From assembly GCF_031884435.1 (NCBI RefSeq), contig NZ_CP134779.1, positions 1,302,001 to 1,366,000 on the forward strand: a stretch of 64,000 bases of DNA. Reading direction: 5' to 3'. The notes under the pieces were generated by a model. The model was not told where the DNA came from. It saw only the letters and a program-made list of their open reading frames with translations, and ran no database searches. This document shows positions 1-9,195 of the stretch, in pieces (position 1 is the first letter of the stretch; each line of letters begins with the position of its first letter). Both the position numbers and the translations under genes were made by a program. This stretch comes from Bosea sp. 685 (lineage in GTDB: Bacteria > Pseudomonadota > Alphaproteobacteria > Rhizobiales > Beijerinckiaceae).

Positions 1-1053
1 TCCGTCGAGCACATCATGCGCGATGTGAACTATGGCTGGCTGCTGCGCTACCTGCACGCCAACGGCGCTTCGATGTTCTTCGTCGCCGTCTATGTCCACA
101 TCTTCCGCGGGCTCTATTACGGCTCCTACAAGGCGCCCCGCGAGGTGCTCTGGATCCTCGGCGTGATCATCTTCCTGCTGATGATGGCGACCGCCTTCAT
201 GGGCTACGTCCTGCCCTGGGGCCAGATGTCGTTCTGGGGTGCGACGGTCATCACCAACCTGTTCTCGGCGCTGCCGGTCATCGGCGAGACGATCGTGGCC
301 TTCCTCTGGGGCGGTTATTCGGTCGACAATCCAACGCTGAACCGCTTCTTCTCGCTGCACTACCTGCTGCCGTTCATGATCTTCGGCGTAGTGATCCTGC
401 ACATCTGGGCGCTGCATGTCGTCGGGCAGAACAACCCGACTGGCGTCGAGGTCAAGAACGTCGCCAAGGACACCGTGCCGTTCACGCCCTATGCGACGAT
501 CAAGGACATCTTCGCGATGGTGTGCTTCACCTTCGTGTTCTCCTATTTCGTCTTCTACCAGCCCAATTTCATGGGCCATGCCGATAACTACATCCCGGCC
601 AACCCGTCGGTGACGCCGCTGCATATCGTGCCGGAATGGTACTTCCTGCCGTTCTACGCGATCCTGCGCGCCATCCCCGACAAGCTCGGCGGCGTGGTCG
701 CCATGGGCTCGGCCATCGTGGTGCTCGCCTTCCTGCCCTGGATCGACACCTCCAAGGTCAAGTCGATGAGCTATCGCCCGATCGCGCGGCAGCTCTTCTG
801 GGCCTTCGTGGCGGTCTGCATCGGCCTCGGCTATCTCGGCGCCATGCCGGCCGAGGGCGGCTATGTCACCGCCTCGCAGATCTTCACGGTGCTGTATTTC
901 GGCTTCTTCGTCGCCCTGTTCATCATCGGCCTGTTCGAGCGGCCACAGCCGCTACCGAGTTCGATCGCCGACTCCGTGCTGGACACGCTGAAGGGTGGCT
1001 CGGGAGCGCGCCTGGCCACCGCCACCGCTTCAGAACCGAACGCCAAGGGCTGA
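1..1053 (+). CDS. petB: cytochrome b of the bc1 complex, 5' end outside window
   Basis: Membrane subunit of ubiquinol:cytochrome c oxidoreductase. It binds both b hemes and forms the quinol-oxidising and quinone-reducing sites. The frame is open from base 1, so the N-terminus lies upstream; 350 residues are visible. Heme-ligand histidines sit in the segment HANGASMFF...YVHIFRG and again in SLHYLLPF...HIWALHVVG. The Qo-site PEWY motif is present in [16 protein letters not shown]. About seven hydrophobic segments follow in the order expected for the family. The cytochrome c1 gene starts 7 bases after the stop, so the two are one transcript, presumably with the Rieske protein gene upstream. Here b and c1 are separate polypeptides, unlike the fused FbcH of Bradyrhizobium. 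Confidence 0.96.
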   Translation, partial: SVEHIMRDVNYGWLLRYLHANGASMFFVAVYVHIFRGLYYGSYKAPREVLWILGVIIFLLMMATAFMGYVLPWGQMSFWGATVITNLFSALPVIGETIVAFLWGGYSVDNPTLNRFFSLHYLLPFMIFGVVILHIWALHVVGQNNPTGVEVKNVAKDTVPFTPYATIKDIFAMVCFTFVFSYFVFYQPNFMGHADNYIPANPSVTPLHIVPEWYFLPFYAILRAIPDKLGGVVAMGSAIVVLAFLPWIDTSKVKSMSYRPIARQLFWAFVAVCIGLGYLGAMPAEGGYVTASQIFTVLYFGFFVALFIIGLFERPQPLPSSIADSVLDTLKGGSGARLATATASEPNAKG

Positions 1054-1060
1054 CGAAACC

Positions 1061-1942
1061 ATGACGACCACTTCGTTTCGCCTGGCTTTCGCCGGCCTCG
1101 CTGCGGGCCTCTCGCTCTCCCTGACGATCTCGTCGGCGCTCGCCGCCGAAGGGCGCGTCGAGCCGCCGGCGCAGCGCTGGTCCTTCTCCGGGCCTATCGG
1201 CAAGTTCGACCGCGCCCAGCTGCAGCGCGGCTTCAAGGTGGTGAAGGAAGTCTGCGCCAACTGCCATTCGATGAACCTGATCCCGCTGCGCACGCTCGCA
1301 CAGCCTGGTGGCCCGGAGTTCACGACCGGCCAGGTGGCGGCGTTGGCTGCGACCTATACGGTCAAGGACGGGCCCAACGAGCAGGGCGAGATGTTCGATC
1401 GGCTGGGCCGCCCCGCTGACCGGTTCCCATCGCCTTTCCCGAACGAACAGGCTGCTCGCGCGGCCAATGGCGGCGCCTACCCGCCGGATTTCTCGGTGCT
1501 GGCCAAGGCGCGCACCTATGAGCGCGGCTTCCCGCGCTTCATCTTCGACATCTTCACCCAATATCAGGAGCAGGGGCCCGACTACATCCATGCCCTGCTG
1601 ACCGGCTACAAGGATGCGCCGCAGGGCTTCCCGCCGCTGCAGCCAGGGCAGAACTACAACGAGTACATGCCCGGCCATCTGATCGCGATGCCCAAGCCGA
1701 TTTCGGACGGGCAGGTCGAGTATCCCAAGGGGCCGGACGGTAAGTCACCAGTGCCGGAGACAGTCGATCAGTATGCCAAGGATGTCTCGGCCTTCATGGT
1801 CTGGATGGCCGAGCCGCATCTCGAGACACGCAAGCGTATCGGATTGCAGGTGATGGCCTTCCTGCTGATCTTCGCGGGGCTGCTCTACTACACCAAGAAG
1901 AAGGTCTGGGCGCGCATGCCCGACGGTTCGCCGCTTCACTGA
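1061..1942 (+). CDS. petC: cytochrome c1 of the bc1 complex
   Basis: Heme-c subunit that passes electrons from the Rieske protein to soluble cytochrome c in the periplasm. I start at 1061, giving 293 residues beginning MTTTSFRLAFAG. This yields a clean signal peptide ending at ALAA, whereas the longer frame from 995 adds an arginine/proline-rich stretch that overlaps cytochrome b. The heme-binding CANCH motif lies near residue 65. A candidate distal methionine is in IAMPKPISDG, and a C-terminal membrane anchor (VMAFLLIFAGLLYYT) is followed by lysines, as in the family. A hairpin terminator follows at about 20 bases, closing the bc1 operon. Confidence 0.95.
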   Translation: MTTTSFRLAFAGLAAGLSLSLTISSALAAEGRVEPPAQRWSFSGPIGKFDRAQLQRGFKVVKEVCANCHSMNLIPLRTLAQPGGPEFTTGQVAALAATYTVKDGPNEQGEMFDRLGRPADRFPSPFPNEQAARAANGGAYPPDFSVLAKARTYERGFPRFIFDIFTQYQEQGPDYIHALLTGYKDAPQGFPPLQPGQNYNEYMPGHLIAMPKPISDGQVEYPKGPDGKSPVPETVDQYAKDVSAFMVWMAEPHLETRKRIGLQVMAFLLIFAGLLYYTKKKVWARMPDGSPLH

Positions 1943-1961
1943 GCGGTCCGCGACAATCAGG

Positions 1962-1987
1962 AAAGGCCCCGGTGACGGGGCCTTTTT
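1962..1987 (+). terminator. rho-independent terminator after petC
   Basis: Arms AGGCCCC and GGGGCCT pair around GGTGAC and are followed by a run of five T. It is placed 20 bases after the cytochrome c1 stop and separates the bc1 operon from mtnP. Confidence 0.85.
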
Positions 1988-2095
1988 CATTATGGTGGGT
2001 TACGTGTCGGCTGCCCGGTTGTCGTCACAACCGTCATACAAAGCTGATCTGTCCTGCATATTGGGGCCGTACCGTCTGACATCGAGGAAGCACGC

Positions 2096-2974
2096 ATGAG
2101 CGAAGCCGTTCTGGGAATCATCGGCGGATCGGGCATCTACGATCTGCCGGGCCTGACCGATCTGCGCGAGGAGCGCATTGAAAGCCCCTGGGGCGAGCCT
2201 TCCGACGCCCTGCGGATCGGCTATATCGGCAAGACCAAGATCGTCTTCCTGCCGCGCCATGGCCGTGGCCACGCGATTCCTCCCTCCGAGATCAATTACC
2301 GCGCCAATATCGACGTGCTGAAGCGCGCCGGCGTCACCGATCTCGTCTCGCTTTCGGCCTGCGGCTCCTACAAATCGGAGCTTTATCCCGGCCTGTTCGT
2401 CCTGGTCGACCAGTTCGTCGATCGCACGTCGCGGCGCGAGAGTTCCTTCTTCGGCAAGGGCTGTGTCGCCCATGTCTCCTTCTCGCATCCGGTCGGCCCG
2501 GTGCTGCAGGCACGTATCGCCGACGCCGCCACAGCGGAGGATCTCGCCTTCGTGCGTGGTGGCACGCTGGTGACGATGGAAGGCCCGCAATTTTCGACCT
2601 ATGCCGAATCCCTGACCTATAAGGGCCTCGGCTATGATCTGATCGGCATGACTGCGATGCCCGAGGCCAAGCTCGCCCGCGAGGCCGAGATCACCTATGC
2701 GACTGTAGCAATGGTCACGGATTTCGACTGCTGGCATCCCGAGCATTCGATCGTCGACGTCGCCTCGGTGATCGCGGTGCTGCATGGCAATGCCGAGAAG
2801 GCGCGCCGGCTGGTGGCGCGGCTGGCGCAGGACTTTCCGGCGGAGCGCGAGCCCTGTCCGGCCGGCTCGCACAACGCGCTCGAACACGCCATCATCACCG
2901 CGCCGGACTATCGTGACCCGGCCTTGCTGGCGAAGCTCGATGCGGTTGCCGGGCGGGTGCTCAAGGCCGGCTGA
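2096..2974 (+). CDS. mtnP: S-methyl-5'-thioadenosine phosphorylase
   Basis: Phosphorolyses methylthioadenosine, a by-product of polyamine and other SAM-dependent reactions, to adenine and methylthioribose-1-phosphate in the cytosol. The 292-residue protein opens with IIGGSGIYDLPGL, carries RHGRGH, the central MEGPQFST segment and MTAMPEAKLAREAEI, and has TDFDCW near the C-terminus. The last feature and the length fit the MTAP branch rather than general purine nucleoside phosphorylases. It heads a same-strand run with apt, mtnA and a class II aldolase. Both reaction products are therefore handled by the next genes: adenine by Apt and methylthioribose-1-phosphate by MtnA. Confidence 0.93.
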   Translation: MSEAVLGIIGGSGIYDLPGLTDLREERIESPWGEPSDALRIGYIGKTKIVFLPRHGRGHAIPPSEINYRANIDVLKRAGVTDLVSLSACGSYKSELYPGLFVLVDQFVDRTSRRESSFFGKGCVAHVSFSHPVGPVLQARIADAATAEDLAFVRGGTLVTMEGPQFSTYAESLTYKGLGYDLIGMTAMPEAKLAREAEITYATVAMVTDFDCWHPEHSIVDVASVIAVLHGNAEKARRLVARLAQDFPAEREPCPAGSHNALEHAIITAPDYRDPALLAKLDAVAGRVLKAG

Positions 2975-3048
2975 GCTGTGCGCTCTTGACGTCGGGCCTC
3001 TGAGGCCCGACCAAGACGGCGCTGCCATTCCGTTCGAGACGGTCTTTC

Positions 3049-3576
3049 ATGAACCTCGCTGATACGATCCGCGCGATTCCGGACTATCCCAAGCCCGGCA
3101 TCATCTTCCGTGACATCACCACGCTCTTGGGCGATGCGCGCGCCTTTCGCCGTGCCGTGGACGAGCTGGTCCAGCCTTTCGCCGGGCTGAAGATCGCCAA
3201 GATCGCCGGCATCGAGGCGCGCGGCTTTATTCTCGGGGGCGCGGTCGCGCATCAGCTTTCGGCCGGCTTCATCCCCGTGCGCAAGAAGGGCAAGCTGCCG
3301 CATGAGACGGTCAGCGTGACCTATCAACTCGAATACGGCACCGACGAGATCGAGGTGCACAAGGACGCGGTCAAGCGCGGCGAGCGCGTGCTGCTGGTCG
3401 ACGACCTGATCGCGACCGGGGGCACGGCGGAGGGGGCGGTCAGCTTGCTCTCCAGCCTGGGCGCCGAGGTCGTGGCTGCCTGCTTCATCGTCGATCTCCC
3501 GGATCTGGGCGGTGCCGACAAGGTCAGGCGGCTCGGCGTGCCGGTGCGCACGCTGGTCTCCTTCTCCGGACATTGA
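3049..3576 (+). CDS. apt: adenine phosphoribosyltransferase
   Basis: Converts adenine plus PRPP to AMP. The 175-residue length is standard. The N-terminus has [20 protein letters not shown], typical of Apt, and the PRPP-binding signature [16 protein letters not shown] is intact. It sits between mtnP and mtnA, which suggests that its main substrate here is the adenine released by MtnP. The mtnA start lies 4 bases after the apt stop, so the genes are almost certainly cotranscribed and probably translationally coupled. Confidence 0.94.
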   Translation: MNLADTIRAIPDYPKPGIIFRDITTLLGDARAFRRAVDELVQPFAGLKIAKIAGIEARGFILGGAVAHQLSAGFIPVRKKGKLPHETVSVTYQLEYGTDEIEVHKDAVKRGERVLLVDDLIATGGTAEGAVSLLSSLGAEVVAACFIVDLPDLGGADKVRRLGVPVRTLVSFSGH

Positions 3577-3580
3577 GCCC

Positions 3581-4687
3581 ATGAAGATCCACGGCCAGCC
3601 CTATCGCACGATCTGGCTTGCACAGGATGGCTGGCGTGTCTGCGTCATCGACCAGACCAGGCTGCCCTTCCGTTTCGAGACGGTGACGCTGGGTTCCGTC
3701 GAGCAGGCGGCCGACGCGATCCGAACGATGATCGTGCGCGGCGCGCCCTTGATCGGTGCGACGGCAGCCTATGGCGTGGCGCTGGCGATGCGGAGCGATC
3801 CGTCCGATGCCGCATTGGAAGCCGTGCTGGCGCTGCTGGGCGCGACGCGACCGACCGCCGTCAACCTGCACTGGGCCTTGAACCGCATGCACATCCGGCT
3901 CGTCGGCCTGAAGCCCAGGGTGCGTGCCCAGGCAGCGTATACCGAGGCTGCCCTGCTTTGCGATGAGGACGTCGCGCTCTGCCGGTCGATCGGCGACCAT
4001 GGCCTGCCGCTGATCCGCGAGATCGCGTCGCGCAAGCCTGCCGGCGAGCCGATCAATATCCTGACCCATTGCAATGCCGGCTGGCTCGCCACCGTCGACT
4101 GGGGCACGGCGCTGGCGCCGATCTACCGCGCTCATGATGCTGGCCTGCCCGTCCATGTCTGGGTCGATGAGACCAGGCCACGCAACCAGGGCGCGGCGCT
4201 GACGGCTTATGAACTCGGCGCTCATGGCGTGTCCCATAGCGTGATCGTCGACAATGCCGGCGGGCACCTGATGCAGCGCGGGCAGGTCGACATGGTCATC
4301 GTCGGCACCGACCGCACGACCGCGACCGGCGATGTCGCCAACAAGATCGGCACCTATCTCAAGGCGCTCGCGGCGCATGACAATGGCGTGCCCTTCTATG
4401 TCGCGCTACCTTCGCCGACGATCGACTGGAGCCTGCATGATGGTTTCAGCATTCCGATCGAGGAGCGCGCGGCGCGCGAGGTCACGCATCTTTCAGGCCT
4501 GGATGAGGCTGGCGAAGTTGCTTCGTTCCGCGTCGTTGCGCCCGGCAGCCCGGCGGTGAATCCCGCCTTCGACGTCACGCCCGCCCGGCTCGTGACCGCG
4601 CTGATCACCGAGCGCGGCGTCGCGCCGGCTACAGTCGAGGGGCTGGCCGCTCTCTTTCCGGATCTCGCGCGCGGAGCCGCAGCATGA
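3581..4687 (+). CDS. mtnA: S-methyl-5-thioribose-1-phosphate isomerase
   Basis: Isomerises methylthioribose-1-phosphate to methylthioribulose-1-phosphate. I start at 3581 ([12 protein letters not shown], 368 residues), because the longer frame from 3512 overlaps apt and adds unrelated residues. Family signatures are present: [16 protein letters not shown] near the N-terminus, the catalytic-cysteine segment [19 protein letters not shown], and the acidic-site segment [21 protein letters not shown]. The protein is related to eIF2B subunits, but these motifs and the operon make the isomerase role secure. Its last four bases overlap the start of the aldolase gene (ATGA), a coupling arrangement. 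Confidence 0.94.
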   Translation: MKIHGQPYRTIWLAQDGWRVCVIDQTRLPFRFETVTLGSVEQAADAIRTMIVRGAPLIGATAAYGVALAMRSDPSDAALEAVLALLGATRPTAVNLHWALNRMHIRLVGLKPRVRAQAAYTEAALLCDEDVALCRSIGDHGLPLIREIASRKPAGEPINILTHCNAGWLATVDWGTALAPIYRAHDAGLPVHVWVDETRPRNQGAALTAYELGAHGVSHSVIVDNAGGHLMQRGQVDMVIVGTDRTTATGDVANKIGTYLKALAAHDNGVPFYVALPSPTIDWSLHDGFSIPIEERAAREVTHLSGLDEAGEVASFRVVAPGSPAVNPAFDVTPARLVTALITERGVAPATVEGLAALFPDLARGAAA

Positions 4688-5328
4688 ACGAGGCAGATCT
4701 GCGCGCGGAGATCGTCGCGGTCGCCCAGGCGATCGACAAGGCCGGCTTCTGCCCGTCGAAATCCGGCAATGTCTCGGCGCGTTTTGGGGATGGCCTGCTG
4801 ATCACGCCATCGGGCCTGCCCTATGCGCAGACGACGCCCCAGGACCTGATCCATCTCTCGCTTGAGGGGGCGGTCCTCGGCGGGGCGCGCAAGCCCTCTT
4901 CGGAATGGCCGTTTCATGTCGAGATCTACAAGGCGCGGCCCGATGCTCAGGCGATCGTGCACACGCATTCGCCGCGCGCGACTGCGCTCTCCTGCACGCG
5001 GCGCGGCATCCCGGCCTTTCACTACATGATCGCGCTCTGCGGCGGGGCCGATGTCCGCTGCGCGCCTTACGCCACCTTCGGCACGCCGGAACTGGCGCAG
5101 AACGCGGTCAGAGCTCTGGAGGGTCGCAAGGCGGTCCTGCTCGCCAATCACGGCGTCATCGCGCTGGGCGGGTCGCTTGCGGGCGCGCATCAGATCGTGG
5201 CGGAGGTCGAGAACCTCGCCGGGCAGTATCTCGACATCCTGGCGGCGGGGCTGGAGCCTGTCATCCTCGACGAGGCCGAGATGGCGCGGGTGAGCGCGAA
5301 ATTCGCAGGCTACGGCAAGGTCGGCTGA
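4684..5328 (+). CDS. class II aldolase/adducin protein, probable methylthioribulose-1-phosphate aldolase
   Basis: Zinc-dependent class II aldolase fold of 214 residues. Visible signatures are KSGNVSAR near the N-terminus, the zinc-ligand pair in [12 protein letters not shown], and a third histidine in [12 protein letters not shown]. The ATG overlaps the mtnA stop, so it acts next in the pathway. Two related activities are possible. One is MtnB dehydratase of the full methionine salvage pathway. The other is the Ald2-type aldolase of the DHAP shunt, which splits methylthioribulose-1-phosphate to dihydroxyacetone phosphate and methylthioacetaldehyde. No mtnC or mtnD follows, which favours the aldolase, but the residues I can see do not separate the two. 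Fuculose-phosphate aldolase is a weaker alternative. Confidence 0.78.
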   Translation: MNEADLRAEIVAVAQAIDKAGFCPSKSGNVSARFGDGLLITPSGLPYAQTTPQDLIHLSLEGAVLGGARKPSSEWPFHVEIYKARPDAQAIVHTHSPRATALSCTRRGIPAFHYMIALCGGADVRCAPYATFGTPELAQNAVRALEGRKAVLLANHGVIALGGSLAGAHQIVAEVENLAGQYLDILAAGLEPVILDEAEMARVSAKFAGYGKVG

Positions 5329-5344
5329 CGTCCGTCATCCGGCT

Positions 5345-5773
5345 TTAGCGCGACAGCTCGGTGCGCAACGCCGCCGAGATGAAGGGGTTCCTGTTCAGGT
5401 TAGCCCACATCTCCGGCTCCGCTTCGCGGGCGTAGCGGTTGAAGGTCACGATTGTCCAAGGCTGGCTTGGAGCAAATGATGTGCCGCGCGCCGGTGACAC
5501 CACCCCGTCGCTCGCCGCCTGCTTGTCGATCTGCTGCATGCGGAAGATCCAGAAGGCGAGCGTCGTGTCGAAGATACCCTCTCGGCTGATGGGCAGGGAT
5601 TTCCCCTTGATGCCGAATTGCTTGACCTTGGGATGCCGCTGAAACATGACGCAGAGCGTATTCAGCAATTCGACATCGGTTTGAAGGTTGGGCTCATTGA
5701 AATTCGGGCCGACACGGTTGGTTACATTCCAGATGAAGGGTAGCGTTCCCTTGAGCAGCAGTTTCTGCGCCAT
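5345..5773 (-). CDS. hypothetical protein, possible peptidoglycan-binding-like fold
   Basis: A 142-residue protein of no family I can name with confidence. It has no signal peptide or membrane segment. The order of features loosely resembles peptidoglycan-binding repeats: TDVELLNTLCVMF (a D-V-x-L start), then REGIFDTTLAFWIFRMQ (G-x-F-x-x-T...Q), then SDGVVSP, then TIVTFN. This is a pattern impression, not a match. The base composition looks less GC-rich than the flanking genes. It faces the mtn operon convergently, with its stop 17 bases from the aldolase stop, and stands alone. It could be an acquired gene. Confidence 0.6.
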   Translation of the reverse strand: MAQKLLLKGTLPFIWNVTNRVGPNFNEPNLQTDVELLNTLCVMFQRHPKVKQFGIKGKSLPISREGIFDTTLAFWIFRMQQIDKQAASDGVVSPARGTSFAPSQPWTIVTFNRYAREAEPEMWANLNRNPFISAALRTELSR

Positions 5774-5998
5774 CGTTCAAACCCCAAGGACCGCGTCACG
5801 GATCTTAAATCTCCTATGAAGAAGGATGATTGCCAAGCGTAAAACGTTAGGCCAAGGCCGGCATCAGGCCCTGTGCGCGATGCGTGTCTGACTATCGCCG
5901 CCCGGCAACGGGAACAAGCCTGGCCGCTCCGGCGTCCTTTGCCCGAACGCTTGTCACGGACCGTGGCGTGCGGCGCAGAGATGGATGGAGACCAACCG

Positions 5999-6193
5999 AT
6001 GTCTGATACGGAAATGGCGCTGGATGACCGCATTGCCCTGGCCCGCCGCAACATCTCGGAGCTGACGGATCAGGCGACGAGTGCCTCGGGAGCGGCAGCG
6101 GAAGAACGCTTGGCCGACCGGATCAACGAACAGCAGGATTTGCTCGATCGGTTGCTGCAGGAGCGTGAGGCGCTGGCAAAAAAGAAGGGCTGA
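5999..6193 (+). CDS. small charged hypothetical protein
   Basis: A 64-residue protein starting MSDTEMALDDRIALA. The start at 5999 is chosen over 5873 because GGAG lies 8 bases upstream and the extra N-terminal frame is arginine-rich filler. The sequence is helical and heptad-like (NISELTDQAT..., RINEQQDLLDRLLQEREAL) and ends KKKG, suggesting a short coiled coil. No family recognised. It ends 33 bases before the stop of the convergent MaoC-domain gene. Confidence 0.6.
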   Translation: MSDTEMALDDRIALARRNISELTDQATSASGAAAEERLADRINEQQDLLDRLLQEREALAKKKG

Positions 6194-6226
6194 TCGCCTG
6201 CCAGCTGCGTTGCCGTATGTGCTGGT

Positions 6227-7243
6227 TCAGGCTGGTGATTTGCGCTCCACGAAGGCGCAGCCGTCGAAGCTGAAGACCTCTTCGCCATGCTGGTTCACCC
6301 CGGTGTTGTGGTGGAAGAACAGGCCCCATTGCGGGCGCGAGGCGCTGGTGCGCTTGTCGGTGATCGCGGAGTGATAGGTGATGCGGTCGCCGACGAAGAC
6401 CGGCTTCGACCAGCGCAGGTTGTTGAAGCCGGGCGAGGGGCCAAGGCGCGGTGCCGTCTCGGGGAGGCTGGCCGCGATCTGGCGCTTGCGATGGGCGACC
6501 ATCGCCGCCATCCAGACCGAGCCGGTATGCCAGCCCGACGCGGCAAGGCGCCCGAAGGAGCTCTTGGCAGCGGCTTCCGCATCCATGTGGAAGGGCTGCG
6601 GATCGAAGGAGCGGGCGAAGCCGACGATCTCTTCATCCGTGAACAGGAAGCTGCCGAGTTCGTGGCTGCTGCCGATCTCCATCTCCTCGAAGAAACGCGC
6701 CGGCTCGTTCTCCCCGCGAGGCTCTTCGAGCGGGCTTTCGACGGCTGGGCGGACATAATGCGGGGGATGGGCCAGCCAGTTGCCGGGATGCGGCGTGACG
6801 GATGAACCGCGACGACCGAACATGATCCAGTTGGTCTGTTCGAGCACGGGTTCGTCGCGCTGGTTCAGGAGCTCGAAGCGGAAGCGCACCAGCCCCATCT
6901 CCGGCCGTGAGCGCGAAGCCTTGCTTTCGAGCACGGTGCGGCGCGCGCTCAATCTATCGTCCGGCTTGACCGGCCGCAGCCATTTGACCTCTTCGATGCC
7001 GGGCGCGCCCATCGCGGTCGAGCCGAGCAGGACGTTTTCCGCGATCAGCCGCATCAAGAGCGAACAGCTGTGCCAGCCCGAGGCTATCAGGGTTCCGACG
7101 AAGCTCTGCTTGGCGGCGATTGGGTCGGTGTGGAAGTCCTGGGCGTCATAGCGCGAGGCATAGGCGATGATGTCGGATTGCGAGACACTGAGGCTGCCGG
7201 CCTGCGCCGTCTCGCCCGCAATGAAATCCTCGAAGCAAATCAT
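6227..7243 (-). CDS. MaoC-family protein with two hot-dog domains
   Basis: 338 residues from MICFEDFIAGE; the longer frame to 7318 adds 25 unrelated residues. Two tandem MaoC-like hot-dog domains are visible. The first, residues about 1-150, has ASRYDAQDFHTDP and ASGWHSCSLLMRL. The second, about 185-335, has ARSFDPQPFHMDAEAA and ASGWHTGSVWMAAM. The repeated D-x-Q-x-F-H-x-D and ASGWH pattern is the hydratase 2 signature, so both halves may be catalytic. Members hydrate enoyl-CoA type substrates; the substrate is not evident. No fatty-acid or CoA genes flank it. Confidence 0.85.
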   Translation of the reverse strand: MICFEDFIAGETAQAGSLSVSQSDIIAYASRYDAQDFHTDPIAAKQSFVGTLIASGWHSCSLLMRLIAENVLLGSTAMGAPGIEEVKWLRPVKPDDRLSARRTVLESKASRSRPEMGLVRFRFELLNQRDEPVLEQTNWIMFGRRGSSVTPHPGNWLAHPPHYVRPAVESPLEEPRGENEPARFFEEMEIGSSHELGSFLFTDEEIVGFARSFDPQPFHMDAEAAAKSSFGRLAASGWHTGSVWMAAMVAHRKRQIAASLPETAPRLGPSPGFNNLRWSKPVFVGDRITYHSAITDKRTSASRPQWGLFFHHNTGVNQHGEEVFSFDGCAFVERKSPA

Positions 7244-7345
7244 GAAGCGCGACCCTCGGCTTGCAATGTGCCGAGGGTGTATCACGTCAAAGCCGGGGCG
7301 GAAGTCCCGTCCGCGCAAAGGTTGCGCTCAGTTTGCGCGCGCCGG

Positions 7346-7519
7346 TCACAGATGCCGGGGTTGATGCTTCGTATCGGTTTCATCGTCCCGGCGCCCGGTG
7401 ACCAGCCAGATGATCAGGCCGAATGCCACGCCCAGGCCAAGGACTAGTTCGTTGGAGGCCATTGCCAGGACACCGGCAAAGCCGCTCGCTGTTTCGAACA
7501 CGGTCTCGAGAGTGTCCAT
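7346..7519 (-). CDS. small single-span membrane protein
   Basis: 57 residues from MDTLETVFETAS. The start at 7519 is supported by GGGAGG about six bases upstream; the longer start at 7543 lacks one. One hydrophobic segment (LVLGLGVAFGLIIWLVTG) is followed by RRDDETD, giving a cytoplasmic charged tail. No family recognised and no obvious partner. Confidence 0.55.
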   Translation of the reverse strand: MDTLETVFETASGFAGVLAMASNELVLGLGVAFGLIIWLVTGRRDDETDTKHQPRHL

Positions 7520-7642
7520 TGGAACCTCCCTTGCTGCGTCCATCAGATATCGGCCTGCCGAAGAGGCAATTCAACTTACAGTTTCGTCATCTTTCATGAG
7601 CGGGGCGCATAGCTGCCCCGCCCGCCGGTCCGGGAAGCCGGC

Positions 7643-8740
7643 TCAGTTGGCGAAACGGAAATGCAGCACGTCGCCGTCGGCGACGACGTATTCCTTGCCT
7701 TCGAGCCGGAATTTTCCGGCCTCGCGCGCCCCGGCCTCGCCCTTGTTGGCGATGTAGTCGGGATAGGCGATCGTCTCGGCGCGGATGTAGCCCTTCTCGA
7801 AATCGCTATGGATCACGCCGGCGGCGGCGGGGCCCTTGGTGCCCTTCTCGATCGTCCAGGCGCGGGCTTCCTTTGGGCCGACGGTGAAGTAGGTCACGAG
7901 GTCGAGCAGGGTGTAGCCGGCGCGGATGACGCGGTTGAGGCCAGGTTCCCCCAGGCCCACTGCCTCCAGATAATCCTTCTGGTCGGCTGCCGGCAGCACG
8001 GCGATCTCGCTCTCGATCTTGGCCGAGACCACCACCGCAACGGCGTTCTCCTCGGCGGCGCGGGCCTTGACCAGCTCGGAGAAGGCGTTGCCTTTGTCGG
8101 CGCTCGCCTCCTCGACGTTGCAGACATAGAGCACGGGCTTGGAGGAGAGCAGGCCGAGCGTCTCGAAGGTCTTGCGCTCGTCGGCTGCGACCTGCACCAA
8201 TCGGGCAGGCTTGCCCTCGCGCAGCAGCACGAGGCAGCGATTCATCAGATCGGCCAGTTCCTTGGCTTCCTTGTCGCCGGTCTTGGCCTTCTTCTCCAGC
8301 GGCAGCACGCGTTTCTCGAGGCTTTCGAGATCGGCGAGCATCAATTCGGTCTCGATGATCTCGATGTCGTTGATCGGCGCGACCTTGCCCTCGACATGGG
8401 TGATGTCGCCATCCTCGAAGCAGCGCACGACATGGGCGACGGCGTCGCATTCGCGGATATTGGCGAGGAACTGGTTGCCGAGGCCTTCGCCTTTCGAGGC
8501 GCCGCGCACCAGGCCGGCGATGTCGACGAAGGTCAGCCGTGTCGGGATGATCTCCTTCGAGCCCGCAATGGCGGCGAGCTGCTCAAGCCGGTCGTCGGGC
8601 ACGGCAACGTCGCCGACATTGGGCTCGATCGTGCAGAAGGGATAGTTCGCGGCTTGTGCCGCCGCCGTCTGCGTCAGCGCGTTGAACAGGGTCGACTTGC
8701 CGACATTCGGCAGGCCGACGATACCGCATTTGAAACCCAT
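7643..8740 (-). CDS. ychF: redox-regulated ATPase YchF
   Basis: Obg-like P-loop NTPase that associates with ribosomes and binds ATP rather than GTP. The start at 8740 (MGFKCGIVGLPNVGKSTLF) gives 365 residues, the standard length; the longer frame upstream is out of family. The Walker A motif GLPNVGKST is at the N-terminus and the DIAGLVRGASKGEGLGN switch segment follows. The base-specificity position reads CNVEE, the NxxE form that marks ATP preference. A C-terminal TGS-like domain ends in EYVVADGDVLHFRFAN. It lies 5 bases from the VapC-type gene on the same strand. Pth, a common ychF neighbour, is 1.4 kb away on the same strand. Confidence 0.95.
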   Translation of the reverse strand: MGFKCGIVGLPNVGKSTLFNALTQTAAAQAANYPFCTIEPNVGDVAVPDDRLEQLAAIAGSKEIIPTRLTFVDIAGLVRGASKGEGLGNQFLANIRECDAVAHVVRCFEDGDITHVEGKVAPINDIEIIETELMLADLESLEKRVLPLEKKAKTGDKEAKELADLMNRCLVLLREGKPARLVQVAADERKTFETLGLLSSKPVLYVCNVEEASADKGNAFSELVKARAAEENAVAVVVSAKIESEIAVLPAADQKDYLEAVGLGEPGLNRVIRAGYTLLDLVTYFTVGPKEARAWTIEKGTKGPAAAGVIHSDFEKGYIRAETIAYPDYIANKGEAGAREAGKFRLEGKEYVVADGDVLHFRFAN

Positions 8741-8745
8741 GATGG

Positions 8746-9195
8746 TCAGTTCGCTTTGAAGAAGGCGTCGGGATCGACGCGGAAGGGGTTGATGATCGTC
8801 AGATCGCCATAGCGGGTCTCGTGGCCCATGTCTTCCGACAGGAAGTAGCGGCAGCCCTCGGCGGTGGCCCAGGCGAGCAGCAGGCAATCAAACCATTGGT
8901 AGCCAAGGCGCTGGCGAACCGACCAGGCGAGCGCGACATGCGAGGCTTGGAGGCCGGATTCGCCGAAGCGCCGCAGTTCGTCGACCCGACTTCTGGCGGT
9001 GGCCAACGGCACGGATTCGTTGCGAAGGACCCAACGGGTCAATTCGTTCAGGACTTGCAGATTAACGATGAGTCGACCACCGACGGCCAGTTCCCGGAGC
9101 CACCGCACGGCGACTGCGCGCTTTTCTCCCGCGTTCTCGTCGCGCGCATAGATCAGCACATTGGTGTCGACGAAGACGCGGCCTTCAGCGATCAT
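8746..9195 (-). CDS. PIN-domain toxin of a VapBC-type pair
   Basis: 149 residues from MIAEGRVFVDTNVLIYARDEN. The PIN acidic residues are visible in FVDTNVLIYA, LQVLNELTRW, YQWFDCLLLAWA and LSEDMGHE, so the Mg-dependent ribonuclease centre looks intact. The ATG overlaps the end of the antitoxin gene by 11 bases, the usual toxin-antitoxin coupling, and fixes the start at 9195 rather than 9282. The target RNA cannot be predicted. It sits directly upstream of ychF on the same strand. Confidence 0.85.
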   Translation of the reverse strand: MIAEGRVFVDTNVLIYARDENAGEKRAVAVRWLRELAVGGRLIVNLQVLNELTRWVLRNESVPLATARSRVDELRRFGESGLQASHVALAWSVRQRLGYQWFDCLLLAWATAEGCRYFLSEDMGHETRYGDLTIINPFRVDPDAFFKAN

